The translations under genes and the position numbers were made by a program. Under the pieces are notes generated by a model. It saw only the letters and a program-made list of their open reading frames with translations. It did not search any database and had not been told where the DNA came from. Below are positions 7,179 to 15,145 of a stretch of 64,000 bases of DNA, piece by piece. Within the stretch, counting starts at the first letter, position 1; every line of letters starts with the position of its first letter. This DNA comes from Archangium lansingense (GTDB taxonomy: Bacteria > Myxococcota > Myxococcia > Myxococcales > Myxococcaceae), in NCBI RefSeq assembly GCF_026626635.1, contig NZ_JAPNKA010000001.1, positions 7,254,001 through 7,318,000 of the forward strand, read 5' to 3'.

Positions 7179-7635
7179 ACCAATGAAAGGGAAGCGGGGC
7201 ACAAAGACGTCTGCCAAGAACGGGCGAGTCCGAACCGATCTCAGTATCCAGATCGGAAAGGCTGCACGCAAAGCGCGGTTGCAAAGGAAGCTGACCCAGG
7301 CGGATGTAGCCGAGCGGGTCAAGCTCACCGACGAGGTGTATGGCAGGATAGAGCGCGGCGATATGACTCCGAGCACGCCAACGCTTTTTAAGCTCTGCAC
7401 GGTGCTGGGGCTTAGGGCCGATGTTCTGCTGGGGCTTGCCGGGCCGGGAGCCGCGCAAGCCCAACCCGACACTAGCGACGAGCTGCCGCCGGAAGCTCGG
7501 AGGTTGCTCCGGGCGGTGCGCGGGATGGATGACGAGCAGCTCGCCGTCTTTGAAGGTACGGCGTCCGGTTTTCTCAAGCTCAAGCACAGACGGGAGCGGC
7601 GCAAGCGTGATAAGGCACAGGACGTCGCCACCTGA
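7171..7635 (+). CDS. XRE-family HTH transcriptional regulator (first of a pair)
   Basis: 154 residues. Residues about 27-85 (IGKAARKARLQRKLTQADVA, VYGRIERGDMTPSTPTLFKL) are a classic lambda-repressor-like HTH. The C-terminal part is basic (KHRRERRKRDKAQ) with no sensory domain I can name. The start overlaps the pseudokinase stop. It is a paralogue of the next gene: both contain VYGRIERG followed by M-x-PS and a similar PPE-x-R segment near the C-terminus, so they look like a tandem duplication. Probably controls this cluster. Confidence 0.8.
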   Translation: MVRPMKGKRGTKTSAKNGRVRTDLSIQIGKAARKARLQRKLTQADVAERVKLTDEVYGRIERGDMTPSTPTLFKLCTVLGLRADVLLGLAGPGAAQAQPDTSDELPPEARRLLRAVRGMDDEQLAVFEGTASGFLKLKHRRERRKRDKAQDVAT

Positions 7636-7647
7636 GAGGGACACCGC

Positions 7648-8010
7648 ATGGAAGATGACCTTCTGCAAAAGAGACTCGGCGAGGCAGCCCGAACCGCACG
7701 CGAGGCGCTCGGGTTCACTCAGGCACAAGTAGCCGATGCGGCAAAGATGAGCCCGGCCGTGTATGGGCGCATCGAGCGCGGCGGGATGATGCCGAGCGTT
7801 CCGGCGCTGCGAAGGCTCGCGGTCGCGTTGGGTGTTTCTCCGGCTGTGCTCCTGGATATGAGCGCACGAGAGGTGCCTACCACTGACAAGGATCTGCCAC
7901 CCGAGATCCGAAAGGCTGTCGGGATCCTGCGGACGTGGCCGGAGTCCAAGGTCGCGGTCGGTTGTGGGCTGCTGCGCGTGCTCGACGCTGCGCCGATGCG
8001 CGAGGAATAG
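7648..8010 (+). CDS. XRE-family HTH transcriptional regulator (second of a pair)
   Basis: 120 residues, 12 bp after its paralogue, with GAGAGG before the ATG. The HTH spans about residues 8-65 (LGEAARTAREALGFTQAQVA, VYGRIERGGMMPSVPALRRL). It lacks the long N-terminal extension and basic tail of the first copy. Two similar regulators in a row could form heterodimers or have diverged in operator choice. Both sit between a pseudokinase and an active transmembrane kinase, so phosphorylation may tune their DNA binding; that is an inference. Confidence 0.8.
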   Translation: MEDDLLQKRLGEAARTAREALGFTQAQVADAAKMSPAVYGRIERGGMMPSVPALRRLAVALGVSPAVLLDMSAREVPTTDKDLPPEIRKAVGILRTWPESKVAVGCGLLRVLDAAPMREE

Positions 8011-8165
8011 AGAGCCGTCTCGGATTAGGGACTGGGGCGGTGGGTGGGCGGCGGGTATGGAGCGGCGTCGACCCTGGAGGGGCCCACCTGCCGCCCCGGT
8101 CCCGCTGTCTGAGCCGCATCCCTGCGGTTATGCTACGCTCCCCCATCTAGGAGGTGAGGTAGAGC

Positions 8166-10268
8166 GTGGGACTGACACTCAGGCACCCGGACATCGGCGA
8201 CATGATCGGGGACTACAAGATCGTGGGGTTCTTGGGCGCGGGGGGCCTCGGGATCGTCTACAAGGTCGAGCGCGGTGGGCTCTTTTTTGCGTTGAAGCTC
8301 CTCTTGGTCTCCACGCTGGACGGCAGGGGCAAGCGTGAGATCGGCATTCTCATTCACCTGGAGAACCCCGGCGTCGTCCGCTACGTGGGCTCGGACTTCT
8401 GGCCCGACCCGGTTATCGGCCATCCCTATATCGTGATGGAGTTCGTGCCGGGCGATACGCTCTTTGCGTTTGCCTACAGCCAAAACCCATCGGCGCGGAA
8501 GGCGACGCGCATTGTTTTGGAAGTGGCGGTAACGCTCGGGGAGGTACACGCGGCGGGGGTGTTTCACCGTGACGTGAAGCCTGAGAACATTCTCATTCGG
8601 GAAGGGAGCGAGAGGCCGATCCTGATTGATTTCGGAATTGGTTCTCTTGCGAGTGCCCCCACTGTTACCGGCTCGCAGCTCCCACCGGGGACAGAGGAGT
8701 TCCGCTCCCCTGAGCAGATCCGGTTCCAGCGCGCCAACCCGGACGGCACGGGTCAATACGAGTACGGGCCAACCGACGAGATGTGGGCGTTGGGCGTGGC
8801 TTATTACTGGCTGCTGACGGACGAGCTGCCCTTTGGCGAGCGCACGGATCCGGGGGGGTTGGATGGGCTGCGCGAGCGCATCTTGACTCAGCGGCCCGAA
8901 GCGCCGCACGTCCTTAACCCCCGCGTGCCGCTCGCTGCCTCGCTGCTGTGTATGAAGATGCTCGCTGAGCGACCGGAGGATCGTTTCCCGGTGCTGGCGA
9001 TGCTGTGCGCGGCTTTGAATGAGTCCCTGTCCACCGCTGAGAGCGACGCCACCTGGGATCCGCCGCTCGGGGACCCGGACGATCCGCAGCTCACAACCAC
9101 GGTCGAGGACCCGGAACGGCAAGAGGGGAGCGAACAGCGGCGCGCGTTTCTAAGGCTGAGGAAGCAACGCCCCCGGCGCGGGCGCCCCCTGCCGAAAAGG
9201 GACCGGGTGTTCTTGCTGCCCGAGCAGATGGCAGCCCCACGGGTCCCGCCAGCAGCCGTAAACCCGGACGAGCTCCCCAGGATGAACGCTCCGGGCGTGG
9301 CCGCGCCCGCTGGGGGGCACAAGCCGCCCGTTCCGAGCGCCCTGGTGCCGCCAGCAAGCGAACTCGAGCCCGCTGCCGCTCCCCAACCCCGTCGCGCTGC
9401 GTGGCGCTTGGGGCTCGCTGGGGCCGTGCTGCTGGTTGCCGTCGTTGTCCTGTTCGTGGGCGCGAACCTGGGGGGACCTGGCTCTTCAATCCGCACCAGC
9501 GAGGCCCGGCCAGAGCTGCCGCTACCGTCCACGTCCCCGGGCCCTCACGCTACCGATGCAGGCGTGCGCGGTCGTGAAGTGGCGTCCGATGCAAAGGCGC
9601 TGGAATCTCTCCCCGGAGGAGACGCGGCATCCGTTGGGGCTCAACTTCCCGCGTCTACAGCTAACGCCATGCTTCGCACGTCCGCTCAGACGCCCAAGAA
9701 CGAAACGCCGAAAACGCAGACGCAAGGCGCAGGGTTCCGCCTGCCGGTGAAACCCGCAGCCGTGGCGGTCTGTGCGCTGCTCGACGGGGGATGCACCGCG
9801 CCCGCTTCCCAGGTGCGCACCGAGCCCCCTGCGATTTCCTGCCCCCATGATTGGAGGAAAACCCACGAGCGGTTCAACGTCACTGGCCGCGACGAGACCG
9901 CCACGGTTAAAGGGTACAAGGGCGAGCCCCGAGAGGTGTTCAAGGTGAAGGATGGCCCCGTTACCCTCCAAGTCGGTATCGTCGGGAGCGTTGGGCGATT
10001 GCCTAACGGGACCTTGCTTCTTGGACAGTGGCAGCTCGGCGACAACCGCCTTTTCGGTACCTTCACCGAGGCGAAGATTCCAGGCGAGGGGACTCTTCCC
10101 GTGTGTTTGGTTGCTGGCCTGGAAGGCGTCACGGTCTACGTGGACGAGCACGGCAAGAATTTTGATTGCTCCCCCGGCTTGGGCGTGTGCCTCGATCCCG
10201 GAAGCACGCCCGGCAACGCCAAAACACCTACGCGCGTTTTTCTCATTCAGCCCAGCGGGCAGCCCTAA
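8166..10268 (+). CDS. Transmembrane Ser/Thr protein kinase with extracytoplasmic C-terminal domain
   Basis: 700 residues; GTG start preceded by AGGAGGTGAG, a near-perfect ribosome binding site. The kinase domain occupies about residues 15-290: glycine loop GAGGLG (24-29), Lys44 in FALKLL, HRDVKPEN (134-141) and DFG (155-157), all intact, so it should be active. A Pro/Arg-rich linker leads to one membrane helix near residues 412-435 (LAGAVLLVAVVVLFVG), then about 265 residues outside the membrane containing several Cys and a VFKVKDGPVTLQVGIVG segment that looks like a beta domain. It follows the two XRE genes and precedes DUF2381, whose product is exported and could be the ligand or partner. 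Confidence 0.85.
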   Translation: MGLTLRHPDIGDMIGDYKIVGFLGAGGLGIVYKVERGGLFFALKLLLVSTLDGRGKREIGILIHLENPGVVRYVGSDFWPDPVIGHPYIVMEFVPGDTLFAFAYSQNPSARKATRIVLEVAVTLGEVHAAGVFHRDVKPENILIREGSERPILIDFGIGSLASAPTVTGSQLPPGTEEFRSPEQIRFQRANPDGTGQYEYGPTDEMWALGVAYYWLLTDELPFGERTDPGGLDGLRERILTQRPEAPHVLNPRVPLAASLLCMKMLAERPEDRFPVLAMLCAALNESLSTAESDATWDPPLGDPDDPQLTTTVEDPERQEGSEQRRAFLRLRKQRPRRGRPLPKRDRVFLLPEQMAAPRVPPAAVNPDELPRMNAPGVAAPAGGHKPPVPSALVPPASELEPAAAPQPRRAAWRLGLAGAVLLVAVVVLFVGANLGGPGSSIRTSEARPELPLPSTSPGPHATDAGVRGREVASDAKALESLPGGDAASVGAQLPASTANAMLRTSAQTPKNETPKTQTQGAGFRLPVKPAAVAVCALLDGGCTAPASQVRTEPPAISCPHDWRKTHERFNVTGRDETATVKGYKGEPREVFKVKDGPVTLQVGIVGSVGRLPNGTLLLGQWQLGDNRLFGTFTEAKIPGEGTLPVCLVAGLEGVTVYVDEHGKNFDCSPGLGVCLDPGSTPGNAKTPTRVFLIQPSGQP

Positions 10269-10300
10269 TCCCTGCCGTGCTCATTGGAGGTTGAGTTTCC

Positions 10301-11251
10301 GTGCTGCCCCCCTCTCCCGGTGCCGTCCTGCTGGCCGCCCTGCTCGCTGGTGCTACGCAAGCCGCAGAACCGCCCCCTGTCCCCCGCTGCACAGCGACGG
10401 CTCGCTTTGACTTGGCGGCAGGCTCCCCGGACGGAGCGCCGGAAGTGTGCGCTAGCGCGGACGAGACGACGACCTTCGTCTTTGACTCCCGCGTCGCTGT
10501 GGGGACAGTGGAGTTTCAGCCAGGGGGGCGCCTCGCGGATTGGGCACTGGGGCAAGAGGGGCTGAGCCTCCTGGTGATTCCCAAGGGGGATTATCTGCCA
10601 GGGGAGCGGGTCAAGGTGACGGTGCGCTTCGCGGATGGCGCGGCACCGGCGAGCGCGAGCTTCTGGCTCGTGGGCCATGCGTCAAGAGGGACGCGCCGGG
10701 TGTATGTGTTCCGGCAACCGCGCCCGCCCGACGTTTGCGAGAAAGAGCGTGACGAAGCACAGGCCGAAGCGCGTCAGTGCCAGGAGGACAAAGCGCGGCT
10801 TCTGGCCGAGCGGCAGGATCCGGGCGGGCTCATGGGGGCCGCGTGGCTGGAGGGGGCCGGGGTCGTGGCGTCCAACAAGCTTGGCTTCCTGACGGTGCCG
10901 CCAGCCAACGCGCTCGGACTGAAGGGGGCCTGGAGCTACAGCTACACGCCCACGGGCGAGACCCACCCGGCAAGTGTGGCTGTGCGTTTGGACCTCCTCA
11001 ACCCCGGCGCTGAGCCCTGGACGCTGGCTGGGGCGGCGCTGGTGGACGCGACAGGGGAACAGGTGGAGTTTGCCCGTTGGCCACTGGCGCCCATCCCCGC
11101 GAATGGGGCCGGTGCCGTCGTGGTGGGCATCGAGGGGGAGCGCGCGCAGCTCGGCTGCCCCTGCACCCTCAAGCTGTGGGAGGCAACCGGGCCGCGCACC
11201 GTCACCCTTGAGAACGTCACGTTCCCGGAGGGCAAAGCCAGGGCGCAGTAA
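10301..11251 (+). CDS. DUF2381 family exported protein
   Basis: 316 residues with a signal peptide (GAVLLAALLAGATQAAEPP). The pattern RCTATARFDLAAG, TTFVFDSRV, VIPKGDYLPGERVKVTVRFADG, a central charged segment rich in Cys and Glu (CEKERDEAQAEARQCQEDK) and a C-terminal beta region is that of DUF2381, a paralogous family of myxobacteria. It lies 32 bp after the kinase gene on the same strand. In these bacteria such genes commonly neighbour Ser/Thr kinases, which supports a signal-sensing or envelope role, but no biochemical function is established. Its last 35 bp overlap the tail of an oppositely oriented integrase remnant. Confidence 0.8.
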   Translation: MLPPSPGAVLLAALLAGATQAAEPPPVPRCTATARFDLAAGSPDGAPEVCASADETTTFVFDSRVAVGTVEFQPGGRLADWALGQEGLSLLVIPKGDYLPGERVKVTVRFADGAAPASASFWLVGHASRGTRRVYVFRQPRPPDVCEKERDEAQAEARQCQEDKARLLAERQDPGGLMGAAWLEGAGVVASNKLGFLTVPPANALGLKGAWSYSYTPTGETHPASVAVRLDLLNPGAEPWTLAGAALVDATGEQVEFARWPLAPIPANGAGAVVVGIEGERAQLGCPCTLKLWEATGPRTVTLENVTFPEGKARAQ

Positions 11252-11834
11252 GCGCGCCGTTTATGTGCCTCCAGTGTGCCCCTTCGGCGCTTCTGCCCGG
11301 AACGGCTTGAAGCTGGCGCACGGGCAGGTCGAGCTGCTGCACGGAGCTCTCCCGGGCCTCGGGCGCGAGGTGGGCGTACCGCATGGACGTCTCGATGGTC
11401 GCATGGCCCATCAGCGCCTGGATGACCTTGAGCGGGACACCCCGCATGGCGAGGTGGCTGCTGTAGGTGTGACGCAGGTCATGCCAGCCGATGTGCCCCT
11501 GCTCGCGGCTGATGCCCGCCCACCGCAGCGCGCGCTGGAGCGGCAACTTCATCAGGCCATCGGTGAGCGGCTTGCCGTCCTCCTGGCAGAACACGTAAGG
11601 GCCGCGCAGGTGCCGGTGTCCCTTGCGTGCGTCCACCGCCGAGACCAGCAGGTCCACTGTCCGCTCGCGCTCGCCCTTGGGGGAGCCTGTCACCCCGCGC
11701 CAGATGGTGCGCCGGACGCTGCGGTTTCCCACAAGCCCCGCCCCCACTGCCGCTCCCTCATAGGAGGGATGGGAGGGCGGCCAGGGCCGGCGTGTACCCC
11801 AGGGCTGCACGGCCTCTACTCCAGCCCCGCGCAC
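11217..11834 (-). pseudogene. Tyrosine integrase, C-terminal catalytic fragment
   Basis: The open frame has 205 codons, but only about the last 160 are integrase-like (from VRRTIWRGVTGSPKGERERTV). Clear catalytic features: HDLRHTY with His and Arg, GHATIE, and YAHLAP with the nucleophile Tyr. The N-terminal arm domain and the first catalytic Arg box are gone; upstream residues (VEAVQPWGTRRPWPP) do not resemble an integrase. Same orientation as the integrase parts at 1-186 and 14201-14473. Marks the left edge of a second inserted element. Confidence 0.75.
11262..11283 (-). repeat. Integrase 3'-end repeat, copy 1
   Basis: ATGTGCCTCCAGTGTGCCCC, encoding the HWRHI tail of the integrase remnant on the minus strand. 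A near-identical ATGTGCCCCCAGTGTGCCCC occurs near 14014, which implies a third integrase 3' end or attachment-site remnant there. Confidence 0.4.
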
Positions 11835-12058
11835 AGCCCAAGGTGGTACCCATCAGCGACCTCCTCGGCCCCTCTGCACCCTCCCTCCCCCCCTCAACAG
11901 GACCCCCATCCCTCTATGCGTCCAGCTTCGCCTGTTCGACGAGCGTAAGAAACGCGCCGCGCGGACTGCGACGCGGTATGCTCAAGGCACTCCAGTCGGG
12001 CCGAGCCCCGCCACTTGGGGTTGGGATAGGCGAGTGGATAGCCGAGGGTAAATCGAAA
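11835..12058. other. Spacer before GmrSD-like gene
   Basis: 224 bp, C-rich on the plus strand on the left, more AT-rich on the right. No gene. It should hold the promoter of the nuclease gene; no clear hexamers seen. Confidence 0.3.
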
Positions 12059-13744
12059 ATGAAGCTTGAAAAGTTGGCAACCGACCTTCTGGGAGTTGCA
12101 AAGATCTTAAAGAACCACACTCTGAGTGTGCCAACCTTTCAGCGCGCATACGCGTGGGAAGCAGAGCACGTGCGAGAGTTTTTCGAGGACATCTCGGGCG
12201 CGATGAGCCGAAAGGAACCAGAATACTTTCTCGGATCGCTGGTCCTCAGCAATAGCTCTGGCGCGACACCTGAGTTGGTGGATGGCCAGCAGCGGCTCGC
12301 AACGACTACAATTTTGATTGCTGCAATCCGAGACCATTTCATCTCAATCGCAGATTCAGGCAGGGCAAGGTCGCTGGAGTCTGAGTTTCTTTTTGCACTG
12401 GATAGACGCACCCAGGACCGGCTGCCGCGATTGAGGCTGAATGAGCTCGATCACGAGTTCTTCGAGAAGCGCGTGCTCTCTGAGCCCACGTCTTCTGATC
12501 GAAAAGTCGAACCTACACGAGATTCCCACCGAAGAATTGCAGTTGCTGCAGACGAGGCCCGCAGTCAGGTGGCGGCGATCGTAAAGGCAAATGGTAAAGG
12601 AGGCGCTGATGCCATACTGGATTTGGTCGATTATCTTGAAAAGCAGGCGCTAGTCATCTCCCTCGGTGTACCAGACCACGCGAACGCTTTTGTTATCTTC
12701 GAAACCCTGAATGACCGCGGTCTCGACCTGTCTATCTCCGATCTCCTAAAGAACTATCTTTTCAAGCTCGCGGGAGACAAGCTTAATACAGTAAAAGCAA
12801 ACTGGATAAAGATGGGGGGTGCTCTTGAAGCGACAGGTGACGAATCTGTCCTGCTCACCTATCTCAGACACTTCTGGGCGTCCACTAATGGGCCGGCCAG
12901 GGAACGAGAGCTCTATAGCCAGATCAAGAAGAAGACCCCCAACAAACAGTCGGCTGTTAAGCTGGCTGACGAACTCGCCGATAGCGCGCAATTGTACGCA
13001 GCAATAGTGAACCCAAACCACGTTCACTGGGCCAACTACGGTGCCTCGGCACGAAAACACCTGGAAACGCTCCAGTTATTGAGAATGGAGCAGTTTCGTC
13101 CCCTGCTGCTCGCTGTGCTTGCAAAGTTTGACGCCAAGAATGTTGAACGCACCATGGCTCTGCTAGTTTCTTGGTCCGTTCGCTTCCTGGTTGTAGGCGG
13201 GCTTGGAGGGGGCTCTCTTGAGCGTCATTATGCTCTCAAGGCACAGGAAGTGAGATCGGGAGCTATCACGAATGCGGCACAACTGGCCAAGGAGATGCTC
13301 TCTGTCGTTCCTACAGATGCTGAATTTGAAAACGAGTTTAAGGTCGCGCGCGTTTCGCAGTCGTACTTGGCGCGCTATTACCTTCGCGCTTTGGAGCGCG
13401 CGGCAGCGGGAGAGCCAGACCCCGAATTGGTCCCCAACGACAACGAGGCGGAGATCAACCTCGAACACATCCTGCCTGAGAATCCTAGCACGCAATGGAG
13501 TGTTCCTGCCGATAAGGCAGGCGCCGAGTATCGCCGGATCGGCAACATGGTGCTCATGAAGACGAAGATTAACTCGACAATCGGGAATTCTGGTTTTGAC
13601 AAAAAGAAGCCGATTCTAAAGTCCTCCAAGTTCCTGCTCACTCAAGAGGCCGCCAAAGCGAAGGAATGGAACATCAGCCAGATCGAGAAGCGGCAAGAGA
13701 AGCTTGCCAAGCTTGCGATCAAGGCTTGGCCCTTGAAGCCATGA
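12059..13744 (+). CDS. GmrSD-like type IV restriction / DUF262-DUF1524 defence nuclease
   Basis: 561 residues from ATG 12059 (GAGGG about 10 bases upstream). The N-terminal DUF262 domain starts at once (SVPTFQRAYAWE, residues 24-34) and has the DGQQRL motif at 75-80, the NTPase/ParB-like signature of GmrS. The C-terminal DUF1524 domain (about 455-545) has INLEHILPENP with the His of an HNH nuclease and IGNMVLM. Fused GmrSD proteins cut modified, for example glucosylated, phage DNA. The gene is visibly poorer in GC than its neighbours and sits between integrase remnants, as expected of imported defence cargo. The frame is open further upstream but that part has no family resemblance. Confidence 0.85.
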   Translation: MKLEKLATDLLGVAKILKNHTLSVPTFQRAYAWEAEHVREFFEDISGAMSRKEPEYFLGSLVLSNSSGATPELVDGQQRLATTTILIAAIRDHFISIADSGRARSLESEFLFALDRRTQDRLPRLRLNELDHEFFEKRVLSEPTSSDRKVEPTRDSHRRIAVAADEARSQVAAIVKANGKGGADAILDLVDYLEKQALVISLGVPDHANAFVIFETLNDRGLDLSISDLLKNYLFKLAGDKLNTVKANWIKMGGALEATGDESVLLTYLRHFWASTNGPARERELYSQIKKKTPNKQSAVKLADELADSAQLYAAIVNPNHVHWANYGASARKHLETLQLLRMEQFRPLLLAVLAKFDAKNVERTMALLVSWSVRFLVVGGLGGGSLERHYALKAQEVRSGAITNAAQLAKEMLSVVPTDAEFENEFKVARVSQSYLARYYLRALERAAAGEPDPELVPNDNEAEINLEHILPENPSTQWSVPADKAGAEYRRIGNMVLMKTKINSTIGNSGFDKKKPILKSSKFLLTQEAAKAKEWNISQIEKRQEKLAKLAIKAWPLKP

Positions 13745-14155
13745 TCGAGGCATGGGCTGCTAAATTAGGCCCATGCGGGCACACGACCACTCTCCCTCAG
13801 TGTTGGCGGGAGGGCCGATGGCGGAGGTGAGAAAACTCCCATCCACCTCCCTTGCGCTCCATCGCGGATGGCACCATCCTCGCAGCCTACACAGACGCGG
13901 ACGCCTCAAGACTGACAGGTGGGCGGCTGAGCGGTGAACTCAACAAGTGGATCGGCAACGGCTCCCTCTTCCGCAGCGCTGCCGACGTGCACTGGCACAG
14001 CAACTGGAACTGCATGTGCCCCCAGTGTGCCCCGCCAGCGGGGAAAGGGGCGGAACACGAGGGCATGGGGTGGGACGGGACGGGATGACGAACCCCAGGA
14101 GAATCAAGGCGATAGCGGGTAACAGCGCGTCCTGCTTAGGGTTTTCCATCGCCTC
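13745..14155. other. Non-coding junction between inserted elements
   Basis: About 410 bp without a convincing gene. It holds the second copy of the integrase-tail repeat near 14013-14034 and GC-rich filler. The right end runs into the tRNA/tmRNA 3' fragment. It looks like the scar between two integrated elements. Confidence 0.45.
14013..14034 (-). repeat. Integrase 3'-end repeat, copy 2
   Basis: CATGTGCCCCCAGTGTGCCCC, differing by a single substitution from the integrase-tail sequence at 11262-11283. No integrase frame remains around it, so it is a scar of a lost integrase gene or part of an attachment region. Confidence 0.35.
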
Positions 14156-14184
14156 GTTCACGGGTTCGATTCCCGCCGCCTCCA
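14156..14184 (+). other. tRNA or tmRNA 3'-end fragment (attachment site)
   Basis: GTTCACGGGTTCGATTCCC followed by GCCGCCTCCA reads as a T arm (CGGG-TTCGATT-CCCG) plus the 3' acceptor strand CGCCTCC and discriminator A, then CTTTTTT. No matching 5' half (GGAGGCG with D and anticodon arms) is next to it, so this is a 3' end copied or displaced by site-specific integration, the usual att footprint. The acceptor sequence fits tmRNA (ssrA) 3' ends well, but a tRNA cannot be excluded. An integrase remnant ends 16 bp to the right. Confidence 0.6.
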
Positions 14185-14200
14185 CTTTTTTACTCCGTAG

Positions 14201-14473
14201 TTACGGATGGTTAGCAGCTTCCTCCATCCGTGTTGCACGTATGTCGCACGCGGGCGCAAGGGGCAGGTCGAGCACCCCGACCGCATCTCTACGCGTGTCC
14301 GTGCTCAGGTGGGCATAGCGCATCGTCATGTCGATGGTGGCATGCCCCATCAGTTCCTGGATGACCTTGAGCGGGACGCCCCGCATGGCGAGGTGGCTGG
14401 CGTAGGTGTGGCTTAGGTCGTGCCAGCCGATCCGCCCCTCGCGTTCGCTGTCCCTTGGTTGACTCGGCCGCAC
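14201..14473 (-). pseudogene. Tyrosine integrase, C-terminal fragment with lost catalytic Arg
   Basis: 90 codons: GRIGWHDLSHTYASHL, GVPLKVIQELMGHATIDMT, RYAHLS. It aligns with the catalytic core of the remnant at 11217-11834, but the conserved HDLRHTY reads HDLSHTY, so the second catalytic Arg is Ser and the piece could not be active even if complete. The N-terminal two thirds are replaced by the start of the lipoprotein gene. It lies just right of the tRNA/tmRNA fragment, as integrase genes usually do beside their att site. Confidence 0.75.
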
Positions 14474-14535
14474 GGCCTCCCTGTAAATCCCGCGTGGGGT
14501 TCCTCACGAGCGGAGCCCATGCCAGGAGGCGCTGG

Positions 14536-15141
14536 GTGCCAAGAGGGGTGGCTCTGCTGACATGCATGTTGCTTGTGGGGTGTAGCAGCGCCCCCCGAAG
14601 CGTTTTCCCGGCAACTGGACAAGCAAGGTACTGCGTCTATGTCCCGAGCAGCGACTTTGTGCGGGCAGAACAAGGTAGAGCATCTGCCGCTGTGCCTGCG
14701 CCTGGGGCGAGTTCGCCGACGGCTCCACTTCCCCCTTCCCCACCACCGTTGCGAGGGCTTCCTGGCGGAGGCGCAGGAGATGGGATACCCCGCAGCATGC
14801 TCCGCCCAGTGCCGCAAGGCGGCACGACCGCGGCGAGAGCAGGCACTGGCGCTGCGGCAGGAGAAGCCCTGGTCACGGGTGGCGCGGTAGTTGCGGCTGC
14901 GGGCAGTGTTCTGCTGCTTTGCTTCACCGTCAAAGCAATTGTGGACGGAGAGCAGACCCCGATCGACATCGCGGACAAGTTCTACGGCACACACTTCGGA
15001 GATGTTTCTGGATGGGTTCAAGGCCGGTATCCCCCAAAGGGCTCTGCGACTCCGAGCACCATCGAGATGGAGATCCTCATTCGCCAGGCGCCTGACGGCA
15101 CAGTGGAAGTGACGACAAGCGCGCCCCCTGGCCCAACCTGA
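14536..15141 (+). pseudogene. SitA-like toxin lipoprotein, N-terminal part (separated by frameshift)
   Basis: 201 codons from GTG 14536, with GGAGG 6 bases upstream. The signal peptide ends in the lipobox LLVGC (Cys16). A Pro/Ser/Gly-rich region and a hydrophobic segment (about residues 116-136, GGAVVAAAGSVLLLCFTV) follow, then EIEMEILIRQAPDG-type sequence up to a stop at 15141. SitA proteins of myxobacteria are lipoprotein toxins moved between cells by TraAB outer-membrane exchange and have this layout, with a variable toxin domain at the C-terminus. Here the toxin domain lies 4 bp on in the +1 frame with no ribosome binding site, so one gene broken by a frameshift is the simplest reading. 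The SitA assignment rests on architecture, not on database comparison. Confidence 0.55.
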
Positions 15142-15145
15142 ATCG

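Noticed and set aside
11627..12058. N-terminal extension of the GmrSD-like protein
   Set aside because: The frame is open for 144 more codons but reads Pro/Ser/Arg-rich sequence without family likeness; part of it is antisense to the integrase remnant.
13820..14184. A complete tmRNA gene ending at 14184
   Set aside because: A GGAGGTG near 13823 could pair with the acceptor strand, but the conserved tmRNA 5' domain and a tag reading frame are not seen, so only the 3' fragment is claimed.
13940..14185. Minus-strand frame beginning MEAAGIEPVNE
   Set aside because: This peptide comes from reading through the tRNA/tmRNA 3' end, a known source of false genes.
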